Origin: Dokdonia sp. PRO95
Lineage (GTDB): Bacteria; Bacteroidota; Bacteroidia; Flavobacteriales; Flavobacteriaceae
DNA length: 64,000 nt
Direction: 5' to 3'
NCBI RefSeq assembly: GCF_000355805.1
Contig: NZ_CM001837.1
Span: 2,591,768-2,655,767, forward strand
Below the pieces are notes generated by a model that saw nothing but the letters and a program-made list of their open reading frames with translations, was not told the origin of the DNA and did no database searches. The translations under genes and the position numbers were made by a program. This document shows positions 33,989 through 42,292 of this stretch, in pieces (position 1 is the first letter of the stretch; each line of letters opens with the position of its first letter).

Positions 33989-34840
33989 TTAGAGAGATTT
34001 CTTGAAAAGACTCGCATCAAGCTGATTATCTATCATTTTTAAATCTGATAGTCTTGATTGAATACGCACAATTTCCTTGTCTGTAATCTGATCTTGGGAC
34101 CAAGTGGTCATTGTGAGCCATTTTTGAATATCTTCTAGCTGCTGCTCATATCTATTTGCAAGTGTGCGGTCTATGGAAGGTATATTTTTAAAATCTGCAG
34201 ATACTGTATTAATAGTTTCTAGTACGACTTTGATAGCATCATTGTTTTCAGAAACAAAATCTTCTCTACCTGCGATTACAAAGCAACTCCAAGGTGTAGG
34301 AAAATCACCCAGTCTTTTGAACACTCCTTTATCTACAATAGGTTTTGTAGTAAAGTGTTCCCACATGAAATAATCTGCAGTACCTTCTGTAAGTGCTGTA
34401 ATAGCGCCATCTAAGGTGTTTATTACTTCAAATTTGAGCTCGTCTGTATTCCAGCCTCTTTGCTCTGCTTGAACGTGAGCCATTACGTGAGATCCAGAGC
34501 CATAGCGGCTTATTGCACATACTTTGTTCTCAAGTTCTTCTATGGATTGTAAGGTGCTATTACCAGCAACATGCACCCCCCATTGTAGTGGAGAAGAGAC
34601 AAATATTTGTAAAATCTTTGATGGATTACCATTTGCGATATCCTTAATGATCCCGCCAGTTAAAATAACTGCTAGATCAATCTCGTTATCACGCAAAGCT
34701 TTATTCATAGCACCTGTACCTTCTGGAAAATCTATCCACTGTACATCTACTCCCTGTTCTTTAAACATTTCATCTTCTATTGCAAGATGCCAAGGAAGGT
34801 TAAAATGTTCTGGTACTCCACCTATTCGTACTGTAGTCAT
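33989..34840 (-). CDS. Periplasmic-binding-protein-like protein (NMT1/SsuA type) without signal peptide
   Basis: The 283-residue protein has the type II substrate-binding fold seen in nitrate, sulfonate and thiamine-precursor (THI5/SsuA) binders. It begins VRIGGVPEHFNLPWHLAIEDEMFKEQGVDVQWIDF. The ligand-loop AISRYGSGSHVMAHV lies near residue 112, and GTADYFMWEHFTTKPIV near residue 153. It has neither signal peptide nor lipobox, starting directly at the first beta strand, and no ABC permease or ATPase gene lies nearby. A cytoplasmic sensor or enzyme role is therefore possible. It begins four bases after ppk1 ends, so the two are probably co-transcribed. Confidence 0.8.
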   Translation of the reverse strand: MTTVRIGGVPEHFNLPWHLAIEDEMFKEQGVDVQWIDFPEGTGAMNKALRDNEIDLAVILTGGIIKDIANGNPSKILQIFVSSPLQWGVHVAGNSTLQSIEELENKVCAISRYGSGSHVMAHVQAEQRGWNTDELKFEVINTLDGAITALTEGTADYFMWEHFTTKPIVDKGVFKRLGDFPTPWSCFVIAGREDFVSENNDAIKVVLETINTVSADFKNIPSIDRTLANRYEQQLEDIQKWLTMTTWSQDQITDKEIVRIQSRLSDLKMIDNQLDASLFKKSL

Positions 34841-34844
34841 ATGC

Positions 34845-36899
34845 TTAATTGTGCTTCGCTTTTAGATAGTCAAAAATAGCATATTGTGATCTAATTTTTG
34901 GTGTTTCTTTTTCTGCTTTCGCGAAAGCGTTATTCTCTTCTTTATTTTGAATACGAGCCTTTACATTATCTGAAAGCTGAATGTTAAAAATCTCCATCAA
35001 CTCTTTACGACAATCAGCATCTGTAATGGGCACAAGAACTTCAATACGTCTATCTAGATTTCTTGTCATCCAGTCTGCACTTCCCATAAATAGTTGCTCG
35101 TCACCATCATGATTAAACCAGTAAATACGGCCATGCTCCAGATATCTATCTAAAATTGAGGTCATGTAGATATTCTCACTTAGGCCTTTTACTCCAGGAA
35201 TAAGCGCCGAAAAGCCGCGCACAAGCATTGTGATTTTTACTCCAGCTTGACTTGCTTTGTAGAGTAATTTAATCATATCCTTATCCTCAAGACTATTCAT
35301 TTTTATTTTTATCTCTGCATGTTTGCCAGACTGAGCAAAATCAATCTCATCATTAATGAGCTTTTCAAAAGTGCGTCGTGTTGTAAAAGGAGAGACAAGC
35401 AAATGCTTGTTACGAGGTACAATGAGGTCTCCTTCTAGTACTTTAAAGACTCGGTTTAATTCCTTGCCCAGTTTCTTATCTGCCGAAAAGAAGCCATGAT
35501 CTGCATAGATTTTTGAGGTTTTTGCATTAAAGTTACCAGTACCTATATAGATGTATCGACGGTTTTTTCCTTCCTCTTTGCGCTTTACAAGTAATATTTT
35601 AGAATGTACCTTGATACGCGGGTAGCTATAAATAACGGTAGCTCCTTTCTCTTCAAAAGTGCGTCCCCAAGTAATGTTATTCTCTTCGTCAAAACGAGCT
35701 TTTGCTTCTATAAAGATGAACACCTTTTTACCATTATCTAATGCCTTAAGTAGCGCCGAAGTAAGTGGAGACTCACTTGCTACCCGATATAGGGAAATCT
35801 TTATTTCTGTTACATCTTTATCTTCTGAGGCTTGCTCTATAAAACGCTCCACATAATTAAATGACATAAACGGAAAATGCACCAGATGATTTCTGTCTCT
35901 TAATACCTTAAAGTAATCTGTAGCATTTTCTAGAGCATTATGTTTTATTAATGGCTTTTTTTTAAAATGTAAATCAGGATTTTCGGTAGGATCGGGAAAA
36001 GCAAAAAAGTCATTAAAGTTGTGATAGCGACCGCCTGGCATCATGTCTACCTTACCTACACGCAAGAGTTTTCGTAATTTCTTTGCATCATCTTTATCCA
36101 TAGATGCATCATAAAGTAACCTCGTAGGTTGCCCTTTGTGTCGTCTCTTTAAAGACTCATAAATACGGTCTGCAAGAATACCATCTAGCTCATCATCTAG
36201 ATATAACTCTGCATCTCTAGATATCTTTACTTCAAAAATGCCACGTATTTCCTCATTAGGGAAAATTGTGTCCATTTTATAGTGGATAATATCGTCTATA
36301 AAAGTAAGATAATGCTCTCCACTTTCCTTGAGTAGATGTACAAAGCGATCTACTTTATGAGTAGGGATTGTTACAAATCCCACCTTTGAGTTGTCCTTAA
36401 AGAGAACGTAAAAGTATAGTGATTGGTCTTCTAGAAAGATATCATTCTTTGCTCCAATATCAACCTTTTTAATATCAATATGCTCTCTTATGGTAGAAGC
36501 GTACCAGCCATCTGCAAGAATTTTGTGCTTGTCTGTATAGGTTTTTGAGGTAAGGATGTGGATATGGTGCTTTTCTAGCTCTGGGATAATCACTTTTCTA
36601 AAAGTGTGGCCAAAACGTTGCTGTTGCTCATGCACCGTTGCTTTGATCTCCTTAACAATCTTATTAGGTTTAAGGGATAATTGCTTTCTAATTTCTTTTT
36701 TTACTCTTTTGAGTTGGCGCAATTGTGACACGCGAACTCTAAAAAACTCATCTAGATTAGTCGAGTATATCGCTAGAAATTTGAGACGCTCATACAGCGG
36801 ATTATTCTCTACATCTTCGGCTTCTTGAAGTACACGCTCGTTAAAACTAAGCCAGTTTAAATCTCTATGTCTAAAATTTTCGTCGGTAAGTTTAATCAT
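34845..36899 (-). CDS. ppk1: Polyphosphate kinase 1
   Basis: PPK1 polymerises the gamma-phosphate of ATP into polyphosphate at the membrane. The 684-residue protein has the N domain (RDLNWLSFNERVLQEAED), the head domain, and two phospholipase-D-like catalytic domains. The catalytic His is in RIKVHSKILLVKR near residue 430, followed by YIYIGTGNFNAKTSKIYADHG, and the second site lies in FMGSADWMTRNLDRRIEV near residue 600. I chose the ATG at 36899 because the in-frame start at 36917 would be a TTG inside a likely -7 box. A palindrome copy encodes NNAFAKAEK near the C-terminus. Confidence 0.95.
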   Translation of the reverse strand: MIKLTDENFRHRDLNWLSFNERVLQEAEDVENNPLYERLKFLAIYSTNLDEFFRVRVSQLRQLKRVKKEIRKQLSLKPNKIVKEIKATVHEQQQRFGHTFRKVIIPELEKHHIHILTSKTYTDKHKILADGWYASTIREHIDIKKVDIGAKNDIFLEDQSLYFYVLFKDNSKVGFVTIPTHKVDRFVHLLKESGEHYLTFIDDIIHYKMDTIFPNEEIRGIFEVKISRDAELYLDDELDGILADRIYESLKRRHKGQPTRLLYDASMDKDDAKKLRKLLRVGKVDMMPGGRYHNFNDFFAFPDPTENPDLHFKKKPLIKHNALENATDYFKVLRDRNHLVHFPFMSFNYVERFIEQASEDKDVTEIKISLYRVASESPLTSALLKALDNGKKVFIFIEAKARFDEENNITWGRTFEEKGATVIYSYPRIKVHSKILLVKRKEEGKNRRYIYIGTGNFNAKTSKIYADHGFFSADKKLGKELNRVFKVLEGDLIVPRNKHLLVSPFTTRRTFEKLINDEIDFAQSGKHAEIKIKMNSLEDKDMIKLLYKASQAGVKITMLVRGFSALIPGVKGLSENIYMTSILDRYLEHGRIYWFNHDGDEQLFMGSADWMTRNLDRRIEVLVPITDADCRKELMEIFNIQLSDNVKARIQNKEENNAFAKAEKETPKIRSQYAIFDYLKAKHN

Positions 36900-36914
36900 C
36901 TCAGAGTATTTACT

Positions 36915-36922
36915 CAAATGTA
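36915..36922 (-). promoter_or_regulatory. Candidate -7 box of the ppk1 promoter
   Basis: The minus strand reads TACATTTG, a perfect TAnnTTTG, ending 15 bases before the ATG at 36899. It gives a leader of less than ten bases and explains why the longer frame starting inside it is not used. Confidence 0.5.
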
Positions 36923-36956
36923 CAAAAGCACTCCCCTGAAAGGATTAAGTCTATGT

Positions 36957-36984
36957 TAAAAGAGGAGCAGTAAATGCTCCTCTT
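36957..36984 (-). terminator. Terminator after the nucleoside phosphorylase gene
   Basis: A perfect 10-bp stem AAGAGGAGCA/TGCTCCTCTT (36960-36969 with 36975-36984) is followed on the minus strand by TTTT. Confidence 0.7.
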
Positions 36985-37011
36985 AATAAAATGATATTAA
37001 CCTAAAACGTA

Positions 37012-37902
37012 TTAATCTTTTGTGAGTGCATCAAGTGTATATTGGATAAGAGCTTCGGTTTGCTCTGTAGGTTTTTCGCTAAAAGTCATATTTGCTCTAT
37101 TGGCAATAATACAATTGAGAGATACAGCACGGTGTCCTAGTAATTTTGCTAGGCCATATATTCCAGAAGTTTCCATCTCTAGATTAGTAACCTTAAGCTC
37201 TTTGCTAGTTGCGCTTTCGCGAAAGCAAAAAGTTCCTAGCTTCTCATTCATGGTAGCGTCTGTTGTTTTGAGTCTTAACACTCTTCCCTGTGGACCATAG
37301 AATCCAATGTTTGTAGCAGTAAATCCATCCACCATTGTATCTGAAACAAATTTTGCTGCAAGTTGCTCATCACAAGAAACTACGTAAGGTTCACTCTTTT
37401 CTGGAGCCCATGACATGTGCTCTATAAAAGCTTTTTGTATTGCTGGATGCTGTACGTGTTTACTATCATAAAAGTGGAGTAGGGCATCCAGACCTATCGC
37501 ATAACGGCTCATTAAGAAGGAGTTTACAGGTATATCTGCTTGAATAGAACCACTTGTGCCTATGCGTACAATATTTAAGCTAGTATGCGTTTCGTTGATC
37601 TCTCTTGTTTCTAGGTTAATGTTAACCAGCGCGTCAAGTTCGTTGAGTACAATGTCAATGTTATCTGTGCCTATTCCAGTAGAAATAACTGTGATTTCTT
37701 TTCCTTTATAAGTTCCGGTGCTTGTTTTGAATTCGCGTTTTTGTGTGGTAAAACGCACACTATCAAAGTATTTTGTCACCGTATCTACACGGTCAGGATC
37801 TCCTACTGTTATTATGGTAGTTGCTAGGTGTTCTGGTCGTAAATTAAGGTGGTAAATACTACCGTCTGGATTAAGTATAAGTTCTGATGGTGCTATTGCC
37901 AT
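37012..37902 (-). CDS. Nucleoside phosphorylase (uridine phosphorylase-like)
   Basis: The 296-residue protein belongs to the PNP/UDP phosphorylase superfamily, which cleaves nucleosides with phosphate to a base and ribose-1-phosphate. It shows the phosphate-binding TIITVGDPDRVDTV near residue 30, the GTGIGTDNIDIV-type strand, the RIGTSGSIQADIPV motif near residue 112 and the ribose-contacting NLEMETSGIYGLAKLLGHRAVSL near residue 239. The last pattern fits uridine phosphorylases better than purine ones. It lies four bases after the DUF1835 gene. A palindrome copy is read as CFRESA in this gene. Confidence 0.88.
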   Translation of the reverse strand: MAIAPSELILNPDGSIYHLNLRPEHLATTIITVGDPDRVDTVTKYFDSVRFTTQKREFKTSTGTYKGKEITVISTGIGTDNIDIVLNELDALVNINLETREINETHTSLNIVRIGTSGSIQADIPVNSFLMSRYAIGLDALLHFYDSKHVQHPAIQKAFIEHMSWAPEKSEPYVVSCDEQLAAKFVSDTMVDGFTATNIGFYGPQGRVLRLKTTDATMNEKLGTFCFRESATSKELKVTNLEMETSGIYGLAKLLGHRAVSLNCIIANRANMTFSEKPTEQTEALIQYTLDALTKD

Positions 37903-37905
37903 GTA

Positions 37906-38835
37906 TTAAGTTTTTGTGAGTTGATGGTTATCGTCGTTGTAAACATATTCATATTTTGATGCACCTCCTAATGTGCAGGAGTACTTCATTTCTTTAAATA
38001 CATTAATTGAATTGTCTAGAATGTTATTTGCCTTCTCTGTTAAAATGAGGCGATTGTCTATGTTTTCAAAAAATGGAGACATACGAGTTATCATTTTCTT
38101 GATTTGTATATCACCGAAGCCATAGTACCCTTGATAATTGAGCATATAGCCACATAATTGATGTTCTGTCTTGATGTTGTATGTCCTTATGAGTCTAAGC
38201 ATATTTGTCTCTAGCGTATTGAGACCTGTAATTGCGCTAGGAAAACGTTCTTTATGAGCACTTATGCAATTAGATAAGTAAGTAAAATTAGAATCTTTGG
38301 CTCTTTTTGGATCTAACTTAAGTGGGTCTTTACCACAATAAAGTCTCCATAAATCATCTGCAATAAAAAGATCATGATTAGTAAGAAGTACTTTATCTTT
38401 ATAATGAATCAGTAACTGCTTTTGAGATAGTTGAGATAGGGCAAATAGTTCCTTTTCTCCAGAAACCCTGCCGCTACATACTAGGTAAACATTTGCTTTG
38501 TACCCTTGAGATTTTATAAAACTTATGCACGCAAGCATATTTATATGACAAAAAAGATCATATTCAAACCACAATACAATCTCTTCATATTGATGAGCAT
38601 CTGCAATAATGGCTAGCTGACTACCAAATATTTCGTCATAACCTCCTGCTTGGTCAGGGTAGTTATTTTTAAAAAAATCAACACGTGCTTTTCTAAAAGC
38701 CCTACTTGTAAGATCTACTATAGTTTTCCCCTCACAAAGCATCTCTCTCCATACTGCATAATCTCCCTCTATTTTCATGGTTAATAGGCGGTCATTAAGA
38801 CTGTCACCATTAGTAACGTGCAACGTTTTTTTCAT
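37906..38835 (-). CDS. DUF1835 domain protein
   Basis: The 309-residue protein begins LHVTNGDSLNDRLLTMKIEGDYAVWREMLCEG, the hallmark of DUF1835. It continues with FEYDLFCHINMLACISFIKSQG near residue 92 and a helical C-terminal part. DUF1835 proteins are uncharacterised and related in fold to small P-loop-free nucleotide-binding domains. The gene sits between the SUI1-like gene and the nucleoside phosphorylase on the same strand and may share transcription with the latter. Confidence 0.8.
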   Translation of the reverse strand: MKKTLHVTNGDSLNDRLLTMKIEGDYAVWREMLCEGKTIVDLTSRAFRKARVDFFKNNYPDQAGGYDEIFGSQLAIIADAHQYEEIVLWFEYDLFCHINMLACISFIKSQGYKANVYLVCSGRVSGEKELFALSQLSQKQLLIHYKDKVLLTNHDLFIADDLWRLYCGKDPLKLDPKRAKDSNFTYLSNCISAHKERFPSAITGLNTLETNMLRLIRTYNIKTEHQLCGYMLNYQGYYGFGDIQIKKMITRMSPFFENIDNRLILTEKANNILDNSINVFKEMKYSCTLGGASKYEYVYNDDNHQLTKT

Positions 38836-38882
38836 AATACGGAGGGATAATTAAAAAATAAAAACAGTTAAAAATAGATTTA

Positions 38883-39215
38883 TTAACCGCCTACACGCTT
38901 TGTTTTAAAGCCTTTCTCTTTTAAAAAGCTCATAATGCGATCTCTATAATCGCCTTGAATGATAATACTTTCATTTTTAAAACTTCCACCTACACCGAGC
39001 AAGACTTTAATCTCTTTAGCAAGAATTTTAAAATCTGATGTAGCTCCAGTATAACCTTCAATGATTGTAATGGGCTTACCTTTACGTTTCTCATATTTAC
39101 AGATGAGAGGATCGTCTTGTATCCAAAGCGTATCTTCAATATCAAGATTTTCGATAGGATCTTTTTCCGGAGTATGATCCGGAAAAAGATTCTTTAATTG
39201 ATCGCCTAAGTCCAT
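38883..39215 (-). CDS. SUI1/eIF1-like translation factor (YciH family)
   Basis: The 110-residue protein ends in the SUI1 domain, with KGKPITIIEGYTGATSDFKILAKEIK followed by LGVGGSFKNESIIIQGDYRDRIMSFLKEKGF, the classic YciH/SUI1 core. In eukaryotes and archaea SUI1 enforces start-codon selection, and bacterial YciH may do likewise under stress. The N-terminal 40 residues are acidic. It lies three bases after the oxygenase gene and is probably co-transcribed with it. Confidence 0.9.
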   Translation of the reverse strand: MDLGDQLKNLFPDHTPEKDPIENLDIEDTLWIQDDPLICKYEKRKGKPITIIEGYTGATSDFKILAKEIKVLLGVGGSFKNESIIIQGDYRDRIMSFLKEKGFKTKRVGG

Positions 39216-39217
39216 AA

Positions 39218-40171
39218 TTATTCTTTAATCAGTCCTATTTCTACTAGGCGCTGGTGTAAAAAGTCTCCAGCAGTAATATCCTCAAAGGCCTTAGGGTGTT
39301 CTTCACTCACACACTCATCAAGACAATTCAGTTTCATGTCTGATCTTGGGTGCATAAAGAAAGGAATACTGTAACGAGCGGTTCCCCATTCTTCTTTTGG
39401 CGGATTTACCACTCGGTGTATTGTAGAGCGTAGTTTGTTATTAGTATGGCGCTCTAGCATGTCACCTACATTTATTACTAGCTCATCTTCATTAGGAATC
39501 GCGTCTATCCACTCTCCGTCTTTGCGTAACACTTGAAGCCCTCCAGCAGATGCTCCCATTAATAAAGTAATCAAGTTGATGTCTCCGTGTGCTCCTGCAC
39601 GTACCGCTCCCTTAGGCTCTTGACTAATAGGTGGGTAATGAATAGGGCGCAAGATGCTATTACCATTATTTGCCCAGTGGTCAAAATAGAACTCATCAAG
39701 GCCAATGTATAATGCAAGTGCTCTTAATACGTAAATACCTGTCTTTTCTAGCATGCGGTATGCTTCCATACCTTTTTCATTAAATTCAGGTAATTCTTTT
39801 ACTTCAATGTTTTCTGGATACGCTTCGGAAAGGTTTGCGTCTTCGTCTGCTTCTTGACCAAAATGCCAGAATTCTTTTAAATCTCCCTCTTTCTTACCTT
39901 TTGCATGTTCTTTACCAAAAGAAATATACCCACGCTGGCCACCGCCTCCTTCTATTTCATATTTTTTCTTAGTATCCTCTGGAAGTGCAAAAAAGTCCTT
40001 TACATTTTTATATAATCCATCTACAAGTTGATCATCTAGAAAGTGATTCTTTAATGATACAAATCCTATCTCTTCGTATGCTTTTCCTATCTCTTGTACA
40101 AACTTCTGTTTACGAGAGTTATCCTCGCTTAAAAAGTCTGCTAAGTCTACACTTGGTATATTATTCATCAT
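39218..40171 (-). CDS. Isopenicillin N synthase-family Fe(II)/2-oxoglutarate-type oxygenase
   Basis: The 317-residue protein has the N-terminal DIOX_N block (IPSVDLADFL and EIGFVSLKNH) and a double-stranded beta-helix. The iron-binding HxD is in RAGAHGDINLITLL near residue 197, the distal His in STIHRVVNPP near residue 255, and the RxS motif in ARYSIPFF near residue 272. The family oxidises diverse small molecules. Substrate is unknown, and this version is common in Bacteroidota as a stand-alone gene. An alternative start is the next codon, also ATG. Confidence 0.9.
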   Translation of the reverse strand: MMNNIPSVDLADFLSEDNSRKQKFVQEIGKAYEEIGFVSLKNHFLDDQLVDGLYKNVKDFFALPEDTKKKYEIEGGGGQRGYISFGKEHAKGKKEGDLKEFWHFGQEADEDANLSEAYPENIEVKELPEFNEKGMEAYRMLEKTGIYVLRALALYIGLDEFYFDHWANNGNSILRPIHYPPISQEPKGAVRAGAHGDINLITLLMGASAGGLQVLRKDGEWIDAIPNEDELVINVGDMLERHTNNKLRSTIHRVVNPPKEEWGTARYSIPFFMHPRSDMKLNCLDECVSEEHPKAFEDITAGDFLHQRLVEIGLIKE

Positions 40172-40419
40172 TATTAATTTACTGTTGTCTTACGAAGATA
40201 GTTAAATTTAGGGGGTTAACGGCGTTATTGACAATTTGGGATGCAAAATTGTTAGTAACTTTTTGTGCGCTTTCGCGAAAGCGTATTAAGTCAACTTTAA
40301 AGCTATACTATGTTAAATTTATTAGTAATTGATAGTCAAAAAGATAGTTTCATATTAAATCCAAGTTAAACCAAATGCTCTTATGAAGTTAGAGCCTATT
40401 ATCTTTCTATCTTTAGGTT
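40172..40419. other. Divergent promoter region with a palindrome copy
   Basis: The 248 bases between the oxygenase (minus) and SDR (plus) genes hold one perfect GCTTTCGCGAAAGC at 40269-40282. No convincing TAnnTTTG box is seen, though TAAATTTA (minus) and TATCTTTA (plus, close to the SDR start) come near it. Confidence 0.45.
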
Positions 40420-41058
40420 ATGGAAAAGATATTAGTAGCAGGTGCCCACGGTACCACAGGAAAAAAAATAGTTAACCTTTTAAATGAATTTCAATACTTC
40501 ACACCGATTGCAATGGTGCGTAAAGAGGAGCAAAAATCCTTTTTTGAATCGCAAGGTGTTGAAACAGTTATGGGAGACCTAGAAGAGGATGTAAGTCCAG
40601 TTTTTAGTCAACCATATGATAAAGTACTCTTTGCAGCAGGATCTGGTGGAAAAAAAGTAGTTGCAGTAGACCAAGAAGGCGCAAAGAAAATGATTGATGC
40701 TTCAAAACAGAATAACATCAAGAAGTTTGTAATGCTAAGCTCCATGGGAGCAGATAATCCAGAAGAGGCAGAAGACTTGCAGGATTACCTAAAGGCAAAA
40801 CATAATGCAGATGTGTACCTTAAAGAAAGCGGACTCAATTATGCGATAGTGCGTCCAGGAAGCTTAACAAATGATGAGCTTACAAATAAAATTGAGCTAC
40901 AAGAAAAGCTTGGAAAGCACGGAGAAATAAGTCGTAATGATGTAGCTCAAACGCTGGTGCGCTCTCTTAATGACGATGTAGCAAACAGAGAAACTTTTGA
41001 AATTATACAAGGCGATACGCTCATAGCAGATGCCTTAAATAAAGTAGCAGTAGATTAA
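40420..41058 (+). CDS. Atypical SDR / NAD(P)-binding protein (YwnB/NmrA-like)
   Basis: The 212-residue protein is a compact Rossmann protein. It starts ILVAGAHGTTGKKIVNLL (GxxGxxG nucleotide loop) and contains FVMLSSMGAD near residue 103 and YAIVRPGSLTND near residue 143, as in atypical short-chain dehydrogenases of group 5. These often reduce quinones or flavins or act as NAD(P) sensors. It is monocistronic, with a strong terminator downstream. Confidence 0.88.
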   Translation: MEKILVAGAHGTTGKKIVNLLNEFQYFTPIAMVRKEEQKSFFESQGVETVMGDLEEDVSPVFSQPYDKVLFAAGSGGKKVVAVDQEGAKKMIDASKQNNIKKFVMLSSMGADNPEEAEDLQDYLKAKHNADVYLKESGLNYAIVRPGSLTNDELTNKIELQEKLGKHGEISRNDVAQTLVRSLNDDVANRETFEIIQGDTLIADALNKVAVD

Positions 41059-41080
41059 AAAAAAGTACAGCGGATTATAA

Positions 41081-41118
41081 AAATGCGACTCCCTTCGGTG
41101 AGTCGCATTTTTTTTGCT
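41081..41118 (+). terminator. Terminator after the SDR gene
   Basis: A perfect 11-bp stem AAATGCGACTC/GAGTCGCATTT (41081-41091 with 41100-41110) with a CTTCGG-containing loop and a long T-run. Its A-rich left side also suits the convergent gene. Confidence 0.88.
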
Positions 41119-41161
41119 TTTAATTTCTGGTTATAATTTTTTGTCATGTTTGAGGAGCTCA

Positions 41162-42211
41162 TTAAGAGCTTAATCGTTCTATAATTTTATCAGCAGTTTC
41201 ATTTGCCGATGAAATTGCACCATCCATATAACCCGGAAAGTTTTTTGCACTTTCTGAACTTGAAATAAATAAATTGTCGTCCCATAGAGACTCTCGAAAC
41301 AAAGGATTTCCATTATTTTGATGCGGAAATAATGGACTTTCAGATACTACATGAGTGTGTGACTCCTTGCTCCATACACATTCATGGTATGCTGTATACT
41401 CTTGAGCACTTGTGCCAAAAACACTCACCAGCTGATTTATAACTAGTTTTTTACGTTCTTCGTCACTCAGTTTTTTATAAGAGGTATTTATAAAGCCACT
41501 GAGAGCAAATTTTGATTTTTCAACATTTTCATGATTGTAAAATTCTGTAACTGGTCCTATGTTGCTAAAAAGTGTACTAGGCTTTTGCGCTGCTTCCCAG
41601 AATGGAGTAGGGTATGTGATTGCAACCTTTATAGAGTCTTCCATCCAAGTATGTGTTTGCAGTGCGAGCTGCGACAATTGAGATGGTAATGGTGGTGTAA
41701 AAGCAATTTGTGAGACCCATAACTTAGGAGGTAAAGCGAGAATTACTGCATCTGCTTCAAAGGTATCTTTACTTAAAACTAGAGCCTTATTGTTTACATA
41801 CTGCACAGATTTTACAGATTGGTTGAGTAAGATATTTGTACTATCAAGCTTGTTGTAAATTGCGTCAATCAATGCAGAGGTTCCGCCTGCTATTCTATAG
41901 CTAGCAGCTTGTGGTGGGATTTCTATTTGCTGAGCTCCATTACTCCCTACGGGTTCGTAAAAAACAGTAGCATCCATGTGCTGTTTAAACCTCGAGATGT
42001 TTAACTCTTCTAGGAGACTTACAACCTCTGTGTGATAATCGCCAAACCACGTTGCGCCCATTTCTACGGGAGCTTGCTCTTCATTGTAAAGAGTGTGGAT
42101 TCTACCGCCTATGCGAGATCTTGCCTCCAGAACGGTATATGGTATTCCTTGTTTTTGTAATCGATATGCAGTAAGTAACCCTGATAATCCAGCTCCTATT
42201 ATTATAACCAT
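41162..42211 (-). CDS. Flavin-containing amine oxidase family protein
   Basis: The 349-residue protein starts with the dinucleotide loop VVIIIGAGLSGLLTAYRL, then EARSRIGGRIHTL and PVEMGATWFG, which are hallmarks of the monoamine-oxidase/phytoene-desaturase-like flavoproteins. The C-terminal FAD-contact block is seen in FISSSESAKNFPGYMDGAISSANETAD. It is shorter than typical monoamine oxidases (about 450 residues), so the substrate domain is reduced. Substrate unknown. A TACTTTTG box ends just four bases before the start codon, suggesting a nearly leaderless transcript. Confidence 0.85.
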   Translation of the reverse strand: MVIIIGAGLSGLLTAYRLQKQGIPYTVLEARSRIGGRIHTLYNEEQAPVEMGATWFGDYHTEVVSLLEELNISRFKQHMDATVFYEPVGSNGAQQIEIPPQAASYRIAGGTSALIDAIYNKLDSTNILLNQSVKSVQYVNNKALVLSKDTFEADAVILALPPKLWVSQIAFTPPLPSQLSQLALQTHTWMEDSIKVAITYPTPFWEAAQKPSTLFSNIGPVTEFYNHENVEKSKFALSGFINTSYKKLSDEERKKLVINQLVSVFGTSAQEYTAYHECVWSKESHTHVVSESPLFPHQNNGNPLFRESLWDDNLFISSSESAKNFPGYMDGAISSANETADKIIERLSS

Positions 42212-42215
42212 AACA

Positions 42216-42223
42216 CAAAAGTA
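42216..42223 (-). promoter_or_regulatory. Candidate -7 box of the amine oxidase gene
   Basis: The minus strand reads TACTTTTG (TAnnTTTG) with only four bases to the ATG. If used, the mRNA would be nearly or fully leaderless. Confidence 0.4.
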
Positions 42224-42264
42224 GAGAAATCATAATCACTAGCGCTTTCGATGACTTAATTTGC

Positions 42265-42272
42265 TACATTTG
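42265..42272 (+). promoter_or_regulatory. Candidate -7 box of the E1 dehydrogenase gene
   Basis: TACATTTG matches TAnnTTTG and ends 20 bases before the ATG at 42293, an expected distance for a short leader. A degenerate half palindrome (GCGCTTTCG) lies about 20 bases upstream where the -33 element would be. Confidence 0.5.
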
Positions 42273-42292
42273 AGGTAATAGACAACAACCTA

